DNA from: Terriglobia bacterium
Lineage (GTDB): Bacteria; Acidobacteriota; Terriglobia; Acidiferrales; UBA7541
Assembly (NCBI GenBank): GCA_020072785.1
Contig: JAIQGG010000002.1
Location: 62,001 to 126,000, forward strand
Direction: 5' to 3'
DNA length: 64,000 nt
The notes beneath the pieces are model-generated. The model did no database searches. It was not told where the DNA came from and was given only the letters and a program-made list of their open reading frames with translations. The position numbers and the translations under genes were made by a program. Positions 26,223-35,083 of the stretch are shown one piece after another; position 1 is the stretch's first letter, and each line of letters opens with the position of its first letter.

Positions 26223-26612
26223 CTACGGGCGAATCTGTACTTCGTAGCTGATGACCGTGCCGGCGGCGTCGCGCGCCGCTTCGATGCGCAGAATCTCGAA
26301 GCCGCGGTCGTGCAGCTCGGGAACGGCGCGCTGCAAGGTCTTGTGCAGGTCGTTGGAAAGCTCGGGAGTGCGCACGGGCGGGGCCAGGACGCGGGCGTCG
26401 ACGCGGTAAGTGCGCGTGGCGGCGTCGCTGGAGACGAGCGCCACCTGGCCGGCCGTGGCGGGGAGGCCCACCTGCGGCTGGTCGTGGAACCACTGGCGCG
26501 GGGTGAGCAACACGAAGACGAGGATGGCGCCCACGGCCACGTCGTACTGCCAGGTGCCGCGTTCGTAGGACCAGAAGAAAATCCGCGTCAGGATGTGCCA
26601 GAGCTTGCGCAT
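26223..26612 (-). CDS. Small single-pass membrane protein of unknown function
   Basis: A 129-residue protein. The N-terminus has one hydrophobic helix (VAVGAILVFVLLTP, residues about 26-40) after a basic and aromatic lead. The remainder is soluble, with a VALVSSDAATRTYRVDARVL segment and a C-terminal EILRIEAARDAAGTVISYEVQIRP. I do not recognise the family. The start codon is directly next to the stop of the ABC ATPase gene, so the two are coupled and the protein probably works with the transporter. Confidence 0.7.
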   Translation of the reverse strand: MRKLWHILTRIFFWSYERGTWQYDVAVGAILVFVLLTPRQWFHDQPQVGLPATAGQVALVSSDAATRTYRVDARVLAPPVRTPELSNDLHKTLQRAVPELHDRGFEILRIEAARDAAGTVISYEVQIRP

Positions 26613-26613
26613 T

Positions 26614-27303
26614 TCAATCCGCCGGAATGCCATCCACGATGACGCCGTCGCGCATGTGCACGATGCGATCAAAAAAAGTGGTGGCTTCAGGGTTGTGGGT
26701 GATCATGACGATGGTCTGGCCCAGTTCTTTGTTGAGCTGGCGGAGCATCGCCAGGACCACTTCGGAATTCTTGGTGTCCAGGTTGCCGGTGGGCTCGTCG
26801 GCCAGCAGGATTTTGGGCTCGTTGATGATGGCCCGGGCGATGGCCACGCGCTGCTGCTCGCCGCCGGAAAGCTCGGAGGGTTTGTGCGCCAGGCGGCCCT
26901 CGAGGCCGAGCATCTTGGTGACGACGTCGAAGCGGTGGGGGTCGAAGCCGTCGCCGTGAATGTACTGGGCGATGGCGATATTGCCCTTGGCGGTGAGCGT
27001 GGGCAGGAGATTGAAGCGCTGGAAGACGAAGCCGATCTTGTGGCGGCGCAGCTTGGTGCGCTCGGCGTCGCTCATCGCGGTGAGGTCGTTGCCGTCCACC
27101 AGGACGCGCCCGCGGCTGGCCTGCGCCAGCCCGCCGATGACGTAGAGCAGCGAAGACTTTCCGCAGCCGGACGGGCCCATCACCGCCACGGATTCCCCGG
27201 GCTGCACGGCGAAGTTCACGCCGCGCAACGCCGGGACTTCCACTTTGCCCGCGCGGTAGAGCTTCCAGAGGTTTTCCGTCTTCAGGATCGGTTCCGTGCT
27301 CAT
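26614..27303 (-). CDS. ABC transporter ATP-binding protein, LolD/MacB type
   Basis: ATPase of 229 residues. Walker A is GPSGCGKSS, the Q-loop [14 protein letters not shown], the signature [15 protein letters not shown], Walker [13 protein letters not shown] and the H-loop VMITHN. The short length and the [11 protein letters not shown] stretch put it in the LolD/MacB/FtsE group that works with FtsX-like permeases. The start is the ATG at 27301-27303 ([14 protein letters not shown]); a longer frame upstream is unlikely. It lies 132 bases after the permease gene, and the next gene begins at its stop codon. Confidence 0.92.
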   Translation of the reverse strand: MSTEPILKTENLWKLYRAGKVEVPALRGVNFAVQPGESVAVMGPSGCGKSSLLYVIGGLAQASRGRVLVDGNDLTAMSDAERTKLRRHKIGFVFQRFNLLPTLTAKGNIAIAQYIHGDGFDPHRFDVVTKMLGLEGRLAHKPSELSGGEQQRVAIARAIINEPKILLADEPTGNLDTKNSEVVLAMLRQLNKELGQTIVMITHNPEATTFFDRIVHMRDGVIVDGIPAD

Positions 27304-27435
27304 AAGTCCTGGGAGAGTCTCGCTTTCGGGAAGTGCCTGTATTGTAGCCGCGAAATGCATCTCTGCCTAGCCTTCCCTCGCCGCGCGTCCGCCGGGGCGG
27401 GGCTGCTGCGAATACCGCGGGCCTCGCGATCTGTT

Positions 27436-28536
27436 TCAGTCGTAGGAGAGCGCCTCGACGGCGTCCTTGCGGCTGGCCAGCCAGGCCGGATAACTGGCGC
27501 CAAAGATCGCCCCGGCCAGGGCGATGCCCGCCGCGCGCAGAATCCATTCCAGAGTGATCAAAATGGACAGCGTGGGAAAGAGCCGAAGAAAGCCCGCGCG
27601 CAAGGCGTAGCTCAGGACGACGCCGGCGACGATGCCGAACAGGCAGATCATGGCCGATTCCGAAAGCAGGGCGCGAATGATGAAGTGCTTGCCGGCGCCC
27701 AGCGATTTGAGCACGCCGATGTCCCGGGTGCGCTCGATGACCGTGGTGTACATGGAGAGGAAGATCACCAGGAGGCCGATGGCCACGGCCAGGGCGATCA
27801 TGGCGTGGATGAAGGTCTCGAGGCCGGGGACGTTGGTGGCGGTCATCAGCGAGAGAAAATCCTTCAGCGGGCGGATCTCGTAGCGCGGGAAGATCTGCCG
27901 CATCTCTTCCATGACGTCCGGGGTGTGCTCCGGGCGGGTGCACTTGAGGAAGAAGATGGAGGCCTTGTCGTGCGCGCCGACCAGGTCCTGCAGCGTGGCC
28001 AGGGGGACGAAGAGCCGCGCGCCCTTGCCGTGCTCGACGATTCCGGCGACGTGCCATTCGTGGTCCAGGATGCGGAAGGTGTCGCCCAGCTTGATGTTCT
28101 TGGCCTTGGCCGCCCAATCATCCACCAGGAGATCGTCGGGGCCCTCCATGTCGCGGCCTTCGAGGAATACGAAACCCCCGGAAACCGCCCGGAAGCTCTC
28201 CTTGTCGATCCCGTAGAGCACGTCCACGCCGCCCGAGGAGCTGAACTGCAGCAGCACGGGGGCCACCGCCTGCACGTACTTCAGCTCTTCCAGCTTCGCG
28301 CCGATCTTGATGGGCATGGGCGAGCCGCTGAAGGCCAGAAAGACGGAGGCCGAGGGCGGCTGCAGCATGACGTCCGCGCCGATGCCTTCGATGCGCTTGG
28401 CGGTTTCCGAGAGCAGACCGCTGGTCAGCCCGACGATGAGCACCACCAGGGCGACCTCGACGGCCACGGCCAGCACGGCAATCAGCGTACGCAGCGGACG
28501 ATGCACGAGATTGCGCAGGATGAGCTCGCCCATCAT
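27436..28536 (-). CDS. ABC transporter permease, FtsX/MacB/LolC type
   Basis: A 366-residue permease. The layout is one helix (residues about 12-38), a large extracytoplasmic domain (about 45-235), and three helices (about 242-262, 293-315, 325-350). This is the four-helix pattern of MacB, LolC and LolE. The FtsX-domain signature TTVIERTRDIGVLKSLGAGKHFI is clear. Only one permease gene is present, so it would act as a homodimer. It overlaps the upstream lipoprotein gene by four bases and is followed by the ATPase gene, so the three are one operon. Confidence 0.9.
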   Translation of the reverse strand: MMGELILRNLVHRPLRTLIAVLAVAVEVALVVLIVGLTSGLLSETAKRIEGIGADVMLQPPSASVFLAFSGSPMPIKIGAKLEELKYVQAVAPVLLQFSSSGGVDVLYGIDKESFRAVSGGFVFLEGRDMEGPDDLLVDDWAAKAKNIKLGDTFRILDHEWHVAGIVEHGKGARLFVPLATLQDLVGAHDKASIFFLKCTRPEHTPDVMEEMRQIFPRYEIRPLKDFLSLMTATNVPGLETFIHAMIALAVAIGLLVIFLSMYTTVIERTRDIGVLKSLGAGKHFIIRALLSESAMICLFGIVAGVVLSYALRAGFLRLFPTLSILITLEWILRAAGIALAGAIFGASYPAWLASRKDAVEALSYD

Positions 28537-29438
28537 GGCTTTTTCTCTTCCGGTGTTTCGCCCACGCGCACCAGCTCGGTTCCCTCCGGCTGCGCCAGGT
28601 GGAAGCGATCCGCGGGGAGGATCTCGTTGAGCGTCAATTTGGTGATCTGCAGATCCAGCCGGTAATCGTCGTGCGGGCGCACGATGCGGATCGCGCGGGG
28701 GAATGCCGCCGGAGATCCCGGGCCGGGAGGGGGTGCGCCGGGCGCGGCCAGCGGCTGCCAGTCCGAGACGTACACCTCGGAGAGCAGCATTCCGCCCGGG
28801 CCGTAGGTGACCAGGCGCGCAACCTGCAGGTCGGCACGGTTGAACCAGATCTTTCGCGCAATTTCCGGCGTTTCCGGTCCGCGCAGCACCGTCAGGATGT
28901 AATACCGCCCGGTTTCGTCATTGAACTCTTCCAGAAGCACGGAGTCCTGCGCGGTGATCTCCGGCCAGAGCAGGGCATCGAGCAGGTGCTGCGGGCGCAG
29001 ATTCTCGATGGGCTTCTTGCTGGCGCGCTCGAGGGCCACGGAGCCGGTCAAGAACTTCTGCTTGGAGGGGATGAAAACGCGGAAGGTGTCGCCGTCGCTG
29101 GCCATGTCGAAGACCGTGGAGCCGATCACAGGAGCCTGGCCCACCACGCGGATGGCTGCGGGGCGCTGCGCCAGGAGAAAAGCCTTCACCTCGTGATACT
29201 CCTCGATGATGCCGCTGTAGGCCGAACCCGCGGTGGGCTTCAGCTCCAGGGTGGCGTTCACGGAGCGCACGGCGCTGGCGGTCGCGTCGTAGATGCCCAG
29301 GAGTTGCCCGCGCGTGGCGGAGAGCATTACCGGCTTGGTCCCCGGGGCCATCACTTTGGTGGTCTTGACCGCGCCGCCGCAGCCGCCAGAAAGGGCCGTC
29401 AGTGTCGCCAGAACCGTGCACGCCAGGATGCGTTTCAT
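28533..29438 (-). CDS. Outer-membrane lipoprotein, possible LolB-like factor
   Basis: A 301-residue protein with a lipoprotein signal: hydrophobic start then LSGGC, so Cys20 is the predicted lipidated residue and the +2 residue is Gly. The body shows the LolA/LolB pattern: residues 55-70 NVNATLELKP-like strand, SDGDTFRVFIPSKQKFLTGS, and a late DLQITKLTLNEILPADRFHLAQP. It starts an operon whose other members are an ABC permease and ATPase and a LolA-like carrier. This suggests a receptor for lipoproteins at the outer membrane, but LolB assignment is inference from fold-like patterns, not from clear homology. Confidence 0.65.
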   Translation of the reverse strand: MKRILACTVLATLTALSGGCGGAVKTTKVMAPGTKPVMLSATRGQLLGIYDATASAVRSVNATLELKPTAGSAYSGIIEEYHEVKAFLLAQRPAAIRVVGQAPVIGSTVFDMASDGDTFRVFIPSKQKFLTGSVALERASKKPIENLRPQHLLDALLWPEITAQDSVLLEEFNDETGRYYILTVLRGPETPEIARKIWFNRADLQVARLVTYGPGGMLLSEVYVSDWQPLAAPGAPPPGPGSPAAFPRAIRIVRPHDDYRLDLQITKLTLNEILPADRFHLAQPEGTELVRVGETPEEKKP

Positions 29439-29546
29439 CCGCTATTTCCGCTCCAACACAGGTGGATCAAGCAATCTAACAACCACTGGCAGGCCCGTCA
29501 ACGCGCAACGCGTCCGCGCTTTCCAGCACGCAGAGAAAGCGCGCTG

Positions 29547-30110
29547 CTAGTTCGGGCGGGCCAGTTCGACCTCGAAGGAGGCCAGCGCCGGGCGCACCCG
29601 GCGGAGAATCTCGCTGGGCCACAGCGTCTCGCTGAGCACGGTCATCCAGCCATCCGCGAGCTCACAGACCGCGCAGAAGGTGTAGCGCGGATAGGCCGCC
29701 TGGTAGGCGTCCAGACCGCGCCGTGAGAGATCGTCCTCAAGCGCGCGGTCGCCCGCGCGCGCCGCCACCCCCGCGCGCATCCCGAAGGTCTCCCCCGCAA
29801 AACGTGCGAGAAGCGCCGGGAGCTGCTCCGGCAGGGGCTGCGGGATCACCAGGCAGCGCGCCGCCTCTTCGCGGAAAGTGAGGCCCCGGGCCTGGCAGAA
29901 TTCGCGCACGCGGTCCAGATGGCTGAAAAAATCGAGCGCAAAAAATTCTCCGCCGGCCAGGGCCGGGAAAAGCGCCGCCCAGATCTGCGTGGCGGTCTCG
30001 CCGGTCAGCGGCTCGCGGCTTTCCTTGTCGAGCAGCTCGAGCCCCGCGGCCTTGATGCCCGCTCCGAGGTCCATGGCCTCCACTTCCAGCGCGTAGGGCT
30101 TGCGTTCCAT
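29547..30110 (-). CDS. Conserved-looking protein of unknown function, 187 residues
   Basis: I do not recognise a family. It has no signal peptide and no membrane helix, so it is probably cytoplasmic. It has a mixed composition with a start MERKPYALEVEAMDLG, one Cys pair region (YTFCAVCELADGW) and a C-terminal strand ASFEVELARPN. It starts four bases after the upstream 185-residue gene, which overlaps mltG, so all belong to the ruvX-mltG operon. Coding potential is supported by the tight packing and the absence of a competing frame. Confidence 0.65.
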   Translation of the reverse strand: MERKPYALEVEAMDLGAGIKAAGLELLDKESREPLTGETATQIWAALFPALAGGEFFALDFFSHLDRVREFCQARGLTFREEAARCLVIPQPLPEQLPALLARFAGETFGMRAGVAARAGDRALEDDLSRRGLDAYQAAYPRYTFCAVCELADGWMTVLSETLWPSEILRRVRPALASFEVELARPN

Positions 30111-30114
30111 CCCG

Positions 30115-30672
30115 CTATTCCTCGAGCCTCGCGGCGCCGAAGCGCCTCTGGTAGTCCGGCGATTGCTTGCGCACTTCCAGCCAGTCGAAAAAGGCGTCCG
30201 GCGCTTCCAGCCAGATGCGGAACCAGCTGGCGATTTCCTGTTTTTCGGCGCGCTTCGCCGCTTCCACTTTGGGATTCCGCGCGATCATCTCCGCGCGCCG
30301 CTTGCCTAGCCGCGCGACTTCCAGCACGCGCTCGACGGCGGCAAGCTCCTTGTGCGCCTGGAAGCGGTGCCACAGCTCGTCCAGCCGCGTCAGGGACACT
30401 TCCGCGTCCTCCAGCGTACGGAAATGCAGCAGATCCTCGAACTCCTCCTCGTACTGCTCCTCGGCCTCTTCCTGCAGCGTCAGCAGGACCCGGAAGCCCG
30501 CGTCTTTCAGCACTGCGGCGATGTAGTCGCCCCCGGTCTTGCCTTCCTCGCCGTGCTCGGCCAGGAGTTTGCGGCGAAGCTGTTCGATCTCCGCGGGAGT
30601 GAAGCGTTCTGCGCCAAGGGCCCGGGCTGCGGCGAGGATCAGGGCTTTCTTGGTTTTCAGGGCTTCGGTCAT
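30115..30672 (-). CDS. Charged helical protein of unknown function, 185 residues
   Basis: Glu/Arg/Lys-rich, mainly helical protein without signal or membrane segments. A strongly acidic stretch lies in the middle (LQEEAEEQYEEEFEDLLHF, residues about 66-84). The ends are basic and helical. I do not recognise a domain. Its ATG overlaps the mltG stop (ATGA), and the next gene begins four bases after its stop, so it is translated together with both. It may be a cytoplasmic partner of the neighbours, but nothing in the sequence says so directly. Confidence 0.68.
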   Translation of the reverse strand: MTEALKTKKALILAAARALGAERFTPAEIEQLRRKLLAEHGEEGKTGGDYIAAVLKDAGFRVLLTLQEEAEEQYEEEFEDLLHFRTLEDAEVSLTRLDELWHRFQAHKELAAVERVLEVARLGKRRAEMIARNPKVEAAKRAEKQEIASWFRIWLEAPDAFFDWLEVRKQSPDYQRRFGAARLEE

Positions 30673-31805
30673 CGTCCTTTGCTCCTCGACGAGTTGCCGG
30701 CTCTGTGCTTGTGCCGCGGCGGTGCGTGCCTTTTTGGCGCCGCGGGTTCGGGGACATCCGGGAGCCCGGCCAACAGGCGGTGGTAGCGGCGCACGTTGCG
30801 ATTATGCTCCGCCAGGGTTTTGCCAAAGAAATGGCCGCCCTGGGTGTTGGCCACGAAATAGAGAAAGTCGCTGTGCGCGGGAGCGAGAGCGGCGCGCAGC
30901 GCGGCCTCGCCGGGATTGCCGATGGGGCCCGGAGGCAGGCCGCGGTTGCGATAGGTGTTGTAGGGCGAATCGACGCGCAGGTCGCCAAGCGTGAGCTTGC
31001 CGGAGTAGCTGCCGTCGCGCTCCAGCGCATAGATCACCGTGGGGTCACATTGCAGGAGCATGCGCTTGCGCAGGCGGTTTTCGTAGACGCTGGCGACGAG
31101 CGGGCGCTCGTCCGGCTGCGGCGTTTCGCGTTCGACGAGCGAGGCCAGCGTGACGATGGATTCGACGGAAACCGCTGGGCCCTCTCCGGCCGGGTCGCTG
31201 CCGCCGGTGTTCCCGGAGGCCGCGCCGCCCCGCACGATGTGCGTCCACTGCTCCTTGAATTTCCCGACCATCGCGGAGGTCACGGCCGCCGCCGCGGGAT
31301 GCCGCGGAAACTGGTAGGTGGCAGGGAAGAGGAAACCCTCCAGGGTTTGCGCCCCGGGGGCGAGATCGCGGATCAAGGCGGGGTCCTGCGCGGCTTGCAG
31401 AAAAGCGCCGGCGTTGACGAATCCCGCGGATTCGAGCTCGCGCGCGATCTCGAACATGGTCAGGCCCTCGCGCACGACGAAGGGCTTCTCGAAAACCTTG
31501 CCGCTGGCCAGGGTCCAGAAGACGTCGCGGCCGCTGACGGCGTGGTCGAAGAAGTATTCTCCGGCCTGCAGGCGGCGCCGCGGATGGCGCCGGCAATAGA
31601 GTTGGAAGGCCAGGGCGCTGCGCACCACGCCTTCCTGCGCCAGCAGGCGCGAGACGGTCCGGCAGGAGGCGCCGTGCGGGACTTCCACGAAGACGCCTTC
31701 GGCGGGGAAGTTCTGGTAGGGCTGCGTCACCGACACCCACAGCCAGACGCCCGCAGCGGCGGCCGCCAGCAGCACCAGCAAGAGAAGTGTAAGCAGGGCT
31801 TTCAT
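30669..31805 (-). CDS. mltG: Endolytic murein transglycosylase MltG
   Basis: Membrane-anchored lytic transglycosylase that cuts nascent glycan strands. It has 378 residues: one N-terminal helix (residues 3-27), a LysM-like segment (VEVPHGASCRTVSRLLAQEG), then the YceG domain. The catalytic Glu is in TLASLVERET, and LQCDPTVIYAL and DSPYNTYRNRGLPPGPIGNPG are the other family motifs. The last 30 residues are a basic low-complexity tail. It begins one base after the ruvX stop and overlaps the next gene by four bases. The pairing with ruvX is common in bacteria. Confidence 0.95.
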   Translation of the reverse strand: MKALLTLLLLVLLAAAAAGVWLWVSVTQPYQNFPAEGVFVEVPHGASCRTVSRLLAQEGVVRSALAFQLYCRRHPRRRLQAGEYFFDHAVSGRDVFWTLASGKVFEKPFVVREGLTMFEIARELESAGFVNAGAFLQAAQDPALIRDLAPGAQTLEGFLFPATYQFPRHPAAAAVTSAMVGKFKEQWTHIVRGGAASGNTGGSDPAGEGPAVSVESIVTLASLVERETPQPDERPLVASVYENRLRKRMLLQCDPTVIYALERDGSYSGKLTLGDLRVDSPYNTYRNRGLPPGPIGNPGEAALRAALAPAHSDFLYFVANTQGGHFFGKTLAEHNRNVRRYHRLLAGLPDVPEPAAPKRHAPPRHKHRAGNSSRSKGR

Positions 31806-31806
31806 C

Positions 31807-32325
31807 TCAATGTTTTTCCCGCGCCGCTCCGGCGCGTTCCAGATATTCGCGCAGAATCACCGCCGCCGCCAGCGCATCCACCGAATCTTTTCCTTCCTGC
31901 CGCTTCTTTTTTTTCTCCGCGCTCTCCGTGCCGCGCTGGCCAATCTTTTTCCCGAGCTGCTGCTCCGCTTCCCAACTCGTCAGCCGCTCGTCCACCATTT
32001 CCACCGGCAGGCCGATCTGCTTGCGGATGCGCTCGGCAAAGCGCGCCGCCTCTTGAGCCATCGCGCCGGGCGTGCCGTCCAGGCGCAGGGGCAGCCCCAC
32101 AATCACCTGGCATACGCCGTGCTCGCGGATGACTTCGCGCAGCCGGCGCATGTCCTCGTTGCGGTTCTTGCGCAGCAGCGTCCCGAGGGGCCGCGCGATC
32201 CTTGCTTCCATGTCCGCCAGCGCCAGGCCGATCCGCGCGCGCCCGTAATCCACCGCGAGAATCCGCTTCACGGACGCATCCGCCACTGTTGCCTGTTTCA
32301 CCACCGCTCCCTGAGTGTGCGGCAT
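31807..32325 (-). CDS. ruvX: Holliday-junction resolvase-like RuvX/YqgF nuclease
   Basis: RNase H-fold protein of 172 residues linked to rRNA 16S 3' processing and recombination. Motifs are RILAVDYGRARIGLALAD (first Asp), VIVGLPLRLDGTPG, and MVDERLTSWEAEQQL with the second acidic pair. The final motif DSVDALAAAVILREYLE holds the last Asp. Between the last two there is an extra Lys-rich piece (EKKKKRQEGK) making this loop longer than usual. The start at 32325 gives an 18-residue lead; a GTG at KRILAVDYG is possible. mltG follows directly. Confidence 0.9.
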   Translation of the reverse strand: MPHTQGAVVKQATVADASVKRILAVDYGRARIGLALADMEARIARPLGTLLRKNRNEDMRRLREVIREHGVCQVIVGLPLRLDGTPGAMAQEAARFAERIRKQIGLPVEMVDERLTSWEAEQQLGKKIGQRGTESAEKKKKRQEGKDSVDALAAAVILREYLERAGAAREKH

Positions 32326-32485
32326 CTTTCCCAGTATAGCGTGAAGCGTAATCCAAAACCTCGGGGGGCCGCTCCGGTTGTGCAGGAAGTGAATCGCTGG
32401 ATATTGCCGTGCTGTTGGGCCGGGTTCTGTCCCGGCTTGCGCTGGTTGCCAAATTCCTTGCCGCTGTGGTATTTGCTGAGTAGCT

Positions 32486-33487
32486 ATGTTGCACATGCGT
32501 GGCGTCCTGGCATTTCTGATTCTGGGAGCCGGCTTCCTGCCGGCTTCTTCCGCACAAGACGCCCCCTGCTTGCGCCGCACTTTTTCCGTGACGGTCGTCG
32601 ATGCCAACAGGAAGCCAATACAAGGCTTGACGCCGGTGGACTTCGAGGCCAAATTCCGCGGCCAGCCGGTCCATATTCTCTCCGTCGCTCCGGACAATCG
32701 TCCGCGCCGCATCGTCATCCTTCTCGATGTAAGCGGAAGCATGCATGGCGGCCGCTCGGGCCGCGAATGGGAACTCGCCCGCGCGATGGCTGCGCACATT
32801 GCTTTGTCCCGCCTGCCAAATAGCGAGATGGCTCTCATCCTCTTTTCCGACAAGATCATCGAACAGGTCGATTTCTCCCAGGGAACAAAGTTGGTCACAG
32901 AGAGGTTGAACCAGATCGGCGCGCAGCGGGACTATACGAAGAAAAACGTGCGTGGCACTACCGCACTGTTGGACTCCATCCTCGCGGGGTTCCGGATGCT
33001 GGACGCTCCCACCTCCGCTGACGTGTTGTACGCCATCACCGACGGCGGCGACAACAAGAGTCACAGCAAAGTCAGGAATGTCGAGCGTACCTTGGTTTCC
33101 GCGGGGGTTCGCTTCTATGCGTCGCTGTTCAGTTCTGAATTTGGGCCGGGTGTCCAGGCGCTGGGGACAACCAGCCCGGAAGACATTGCGGATATTGCCA
33201 AGGCGACGGGCGGGGAAGTGCTTGGCATGGTCGGAGTCACTCCCGCTGGGGACGTGGATTACCAGTTGACCGACGAGCGAAAGCGCGCGTTCTCCGATGC
33301 GCTGCAGCGGATGTATCTGGCGATGCTTCTGAACTACCGCGTGGAAGTGGAATTTCCGCAGCCAGTGAAGAAATGGTCGGACTGGACGCTCCGTCTCTCC
33401 AGCGAGAAGCGCCGCCAATTCAAGGACGCGCAAGTCGGCTTCCCCTCCAGACTCGCGCCGTGCGTGGCGCCCGCTTCAAACAATTGA
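32486..33487 (+). CDS. Secreted von Willebrand factor A protein, acidobacterial VWFA type
   Basis: A 333-residue protein with a signal peptide (residues 1-23, GVLAFLILGAGFLPASSA). A short N-terminal beta domain (FSVTVVDANRKPIQGLTPVDFEA) precedes the VWA domain, the arrangement typical of acidobacterial VWFA-related proteins. The metal-ion site is IVILLDVSGSMHG (DxSxS) with the later RGTTALLDSILAGF and YAITDGGDN elements. The C-terminus has FPQPVKKWSDWTLRL. Such proteins are exported and may bind other surface proteins; the partner is not known. Base composition is slightly less GC-rich than its neighbours. Confidence 0.85.
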   Translation: MLHMRGVLAFLILGAGFLPASSAQDAPCLRRTFSVTVVDANRKPIQGLTPVDFEAKFRGQPVHILSVAPDNRPRRIVILLDVSGSMHGGRSGREWELARAMAAHIALSRLPNSEMALILFSDKIIEQVDFSQGTKLVTERLNQIGAQRDYTKKNVRGTTALLDSILAGFRMLDAPTSADVLYAITDGGDNKSHSKVRNVERTLVSAGVRFYASLFSSEFGPGVQALGTTSPEDIADIAKATGGEVLGMVGVTPAGDVDYQLTDERKRAFSDALQRMYLAMLLNYRVEVEFPQPVKKWSDWTLRLSSEKRRQFKDAQVGFPSRLAPCVAPASNN

Positions 33488-33493
33488 CGGGGG

Positions 33494-35083
33494 TCACGGC
33501 TTCCGTCCGCGGGTGCCGTTCTGCCAGGACTCCCAGTAGCCGAGCAGCTTCATCTGCTGATCGAGGCCGGTCTCCTTGACGAGGACCTCGAGCTCGGCGC
33601 GCGTTTGGCGCTTGCCGAGGGGCTCGGCGCGGTCGGCCACGCCCCAGGCGGTGACCGCGGCCAGGGCGGTGTTGATTTTCAGCTCGCGGATGTCCACTTT
33701 GTCGAACGTGTCCGAGGCGGCGTGGTAGTTGGCGAGATAGTTGGCGACCTCGTTGTTGGCCACCAGCGTGGGCACGCCCTCCAGCAGGAAATCGAAATTG
33801 TCGGTGCCGAACGAAGCGTCGTAGGTGTGCTGCGTGGCGCCCCAGGCGTCCAGCGGCTTCATGGCCTCGCGCACGCCGGCTTCGATGTCGCGGCGCCCGC
33901 CGAGGGAATAGCCGGTGACGCGTCCGTTGCCGGAATCGTAGATGATGACGGCGCGGATCTTGTCCAGTTCGGCGCGGTGCGCTTTCACGTATTCATAGGA
34001 ACCCAACGTGCCCTGCTCCTCGCCGGAGAAAAGAACGAAGCGGATGGTGCGCCGCGGCAGGAGGCCGGTGGCCTTGATGGCGCGCGCCGCTTCGATGACC
34101 AGCGCGGCGTTGCAGCCGTCGTCCAGCGCGCCGGTGCCCAGTTCCCAGGAATCGAGGTGCGCCCCTAGAATCACCACCTCGCCGGGCTTTTCGCGGCCAC
34201 GGATTTCGCCGACCACGTTTTCCTGCTCGAGGGGTCCGCCGATCTTGTTGGGCAGAGAAAAGCGCACGCGCAGGTTGCCGCCGGCCACGGCCGCGCGCGC
34301 CAGGCGCAGGGCGTCCTCGCGCGCCACGACCGCCTGCGGAATCTTGTCAATCTCACCGTTGAGCGTGTTGGTGTGGCGGTAGAGCAGCATGCGCTCGCGC
34401 GCGCCGGTCCAAAGAATGGCCGCGGCCCCGCCCGCGACGGCGCGCGCGATGATCTCCGGCGGGCGCATGTACTCGTTGAAGAGGTCCGCCCAAGTCGAGC
34501 CGATGTCGCTGTGCACGAGCAGGATCGCGCCCTTGATGGCGCCCGCGCGGGCAAACTCCTCGGCTGTACCGTCGCCGATGTAGATTAGTTTCGCTTCGGC
34601 GCTGCCCGGAGACCCGTCTTTCGGAAAGGGCGGCGACCAGCCTTCGGAGACCAGATGCACCGGAAAGGCCACCGGGCCGAGCACGTCGAGGCGCGTCTCG
34701 CCCTCGCTCCACGTCACCGGCAGGGTGTATTTCTCTGTGTGCACGTCCACGCCCGCCGCGCGAAAGGCGGCTTTCGCCCACTCGACCGCCTTGGCCATCT
34801 GCGGAGTGCCGGTGACGCGCCCGCCGACCTCGTCGGTGAGGCGGCGCAGATTGTCCTCCAGCGGCGAGGGGCCCAGCACCACGGGGAGAATCTTCGCCGC
34901 GGCCTGCTCGCAGGAGGAGGCTTCGGTGATCGAGCATCCGGCGGCGCCCGGCGGCATCTTCGGCACTAAAGGGGGCGCCAGGGAATCGGGCTTTGCGGGT
35001 GCGAGTTGCGCCGCAGCGGGGAGCGGGGAGGCAAGGAAGCAGAGAAGCAAGGAAGCCAGGAAAATGGCGCTGCGTCGCATCAA
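33494..35083 (-). CDS. Secreted M28-family zinc metallopeptidase with PA-domain insertion
   Basis: A 529-residue exported protease. The signal peptide is residues 1-25 (FLASLLLCFLASPLPAAAQ). A PA-like insertion lies at about residues 130-270 (IKGAILLVHSDIGSTWADL, GGAAAILWTGARERML). The M28 catalytic region has AHLDSWELGTGALDDGCNAA (His and bridging Asp), FVLFSGEEQGTLGS (catalytic and ligand Glu), IIYDSGNGR (Asp) and YLANYHAASDTFDKV (His), so all metal ligands are present. It is probably an aminopeptidase of the carboxypeptidase Q type. It is convergent with the VWA gene, six bases away. Confidence 0.93.
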   Translation of the reverse strand: MMRRSAIFLASLLLCFLASPLPAAAQLAPAKPDSLAPPLVPKMPPGAAGCSITEASSCEQAAAKILPVVLGPSPLEDNLRRLTDEVGGRVTGTPQMAKAVEWAKAAFRAAGVDVHTEKYTLPVTWSEGETRLDVLGPVAFPVHLVSEGWSPPFPKDGSPGSAEAKLIYIGDGTAEEFARAGAIKGAILLVHSDIGSTWADLFNEYMRPPEIIARAVAGGAAAILWTGARERMLLYRHTNTLNGEIDKIPQAVVAREDALRLARAAVAGGNLRVRFSLPNKIGGPLEQENVVGEIRGREKPGEVVILGAHLDSWELGTGALDDGCNAALVIEAARAIKATGLLPRRTIRFVLFSGEEQGTLGSYEYVKAHRAELDKIRAVIIYDSGNGRVTGYSLGGRRDIEAGVREAMKPLDAWGATQHTYDASFGTDNFDFLLEGVPTLVANNEVANYLANYHAASDTFDKVDIRELKINTALAAVTAWGVADRAEPLGKRQTRAELEVLVKETGLDQQMKLLGYWESWQNGTRGRKP

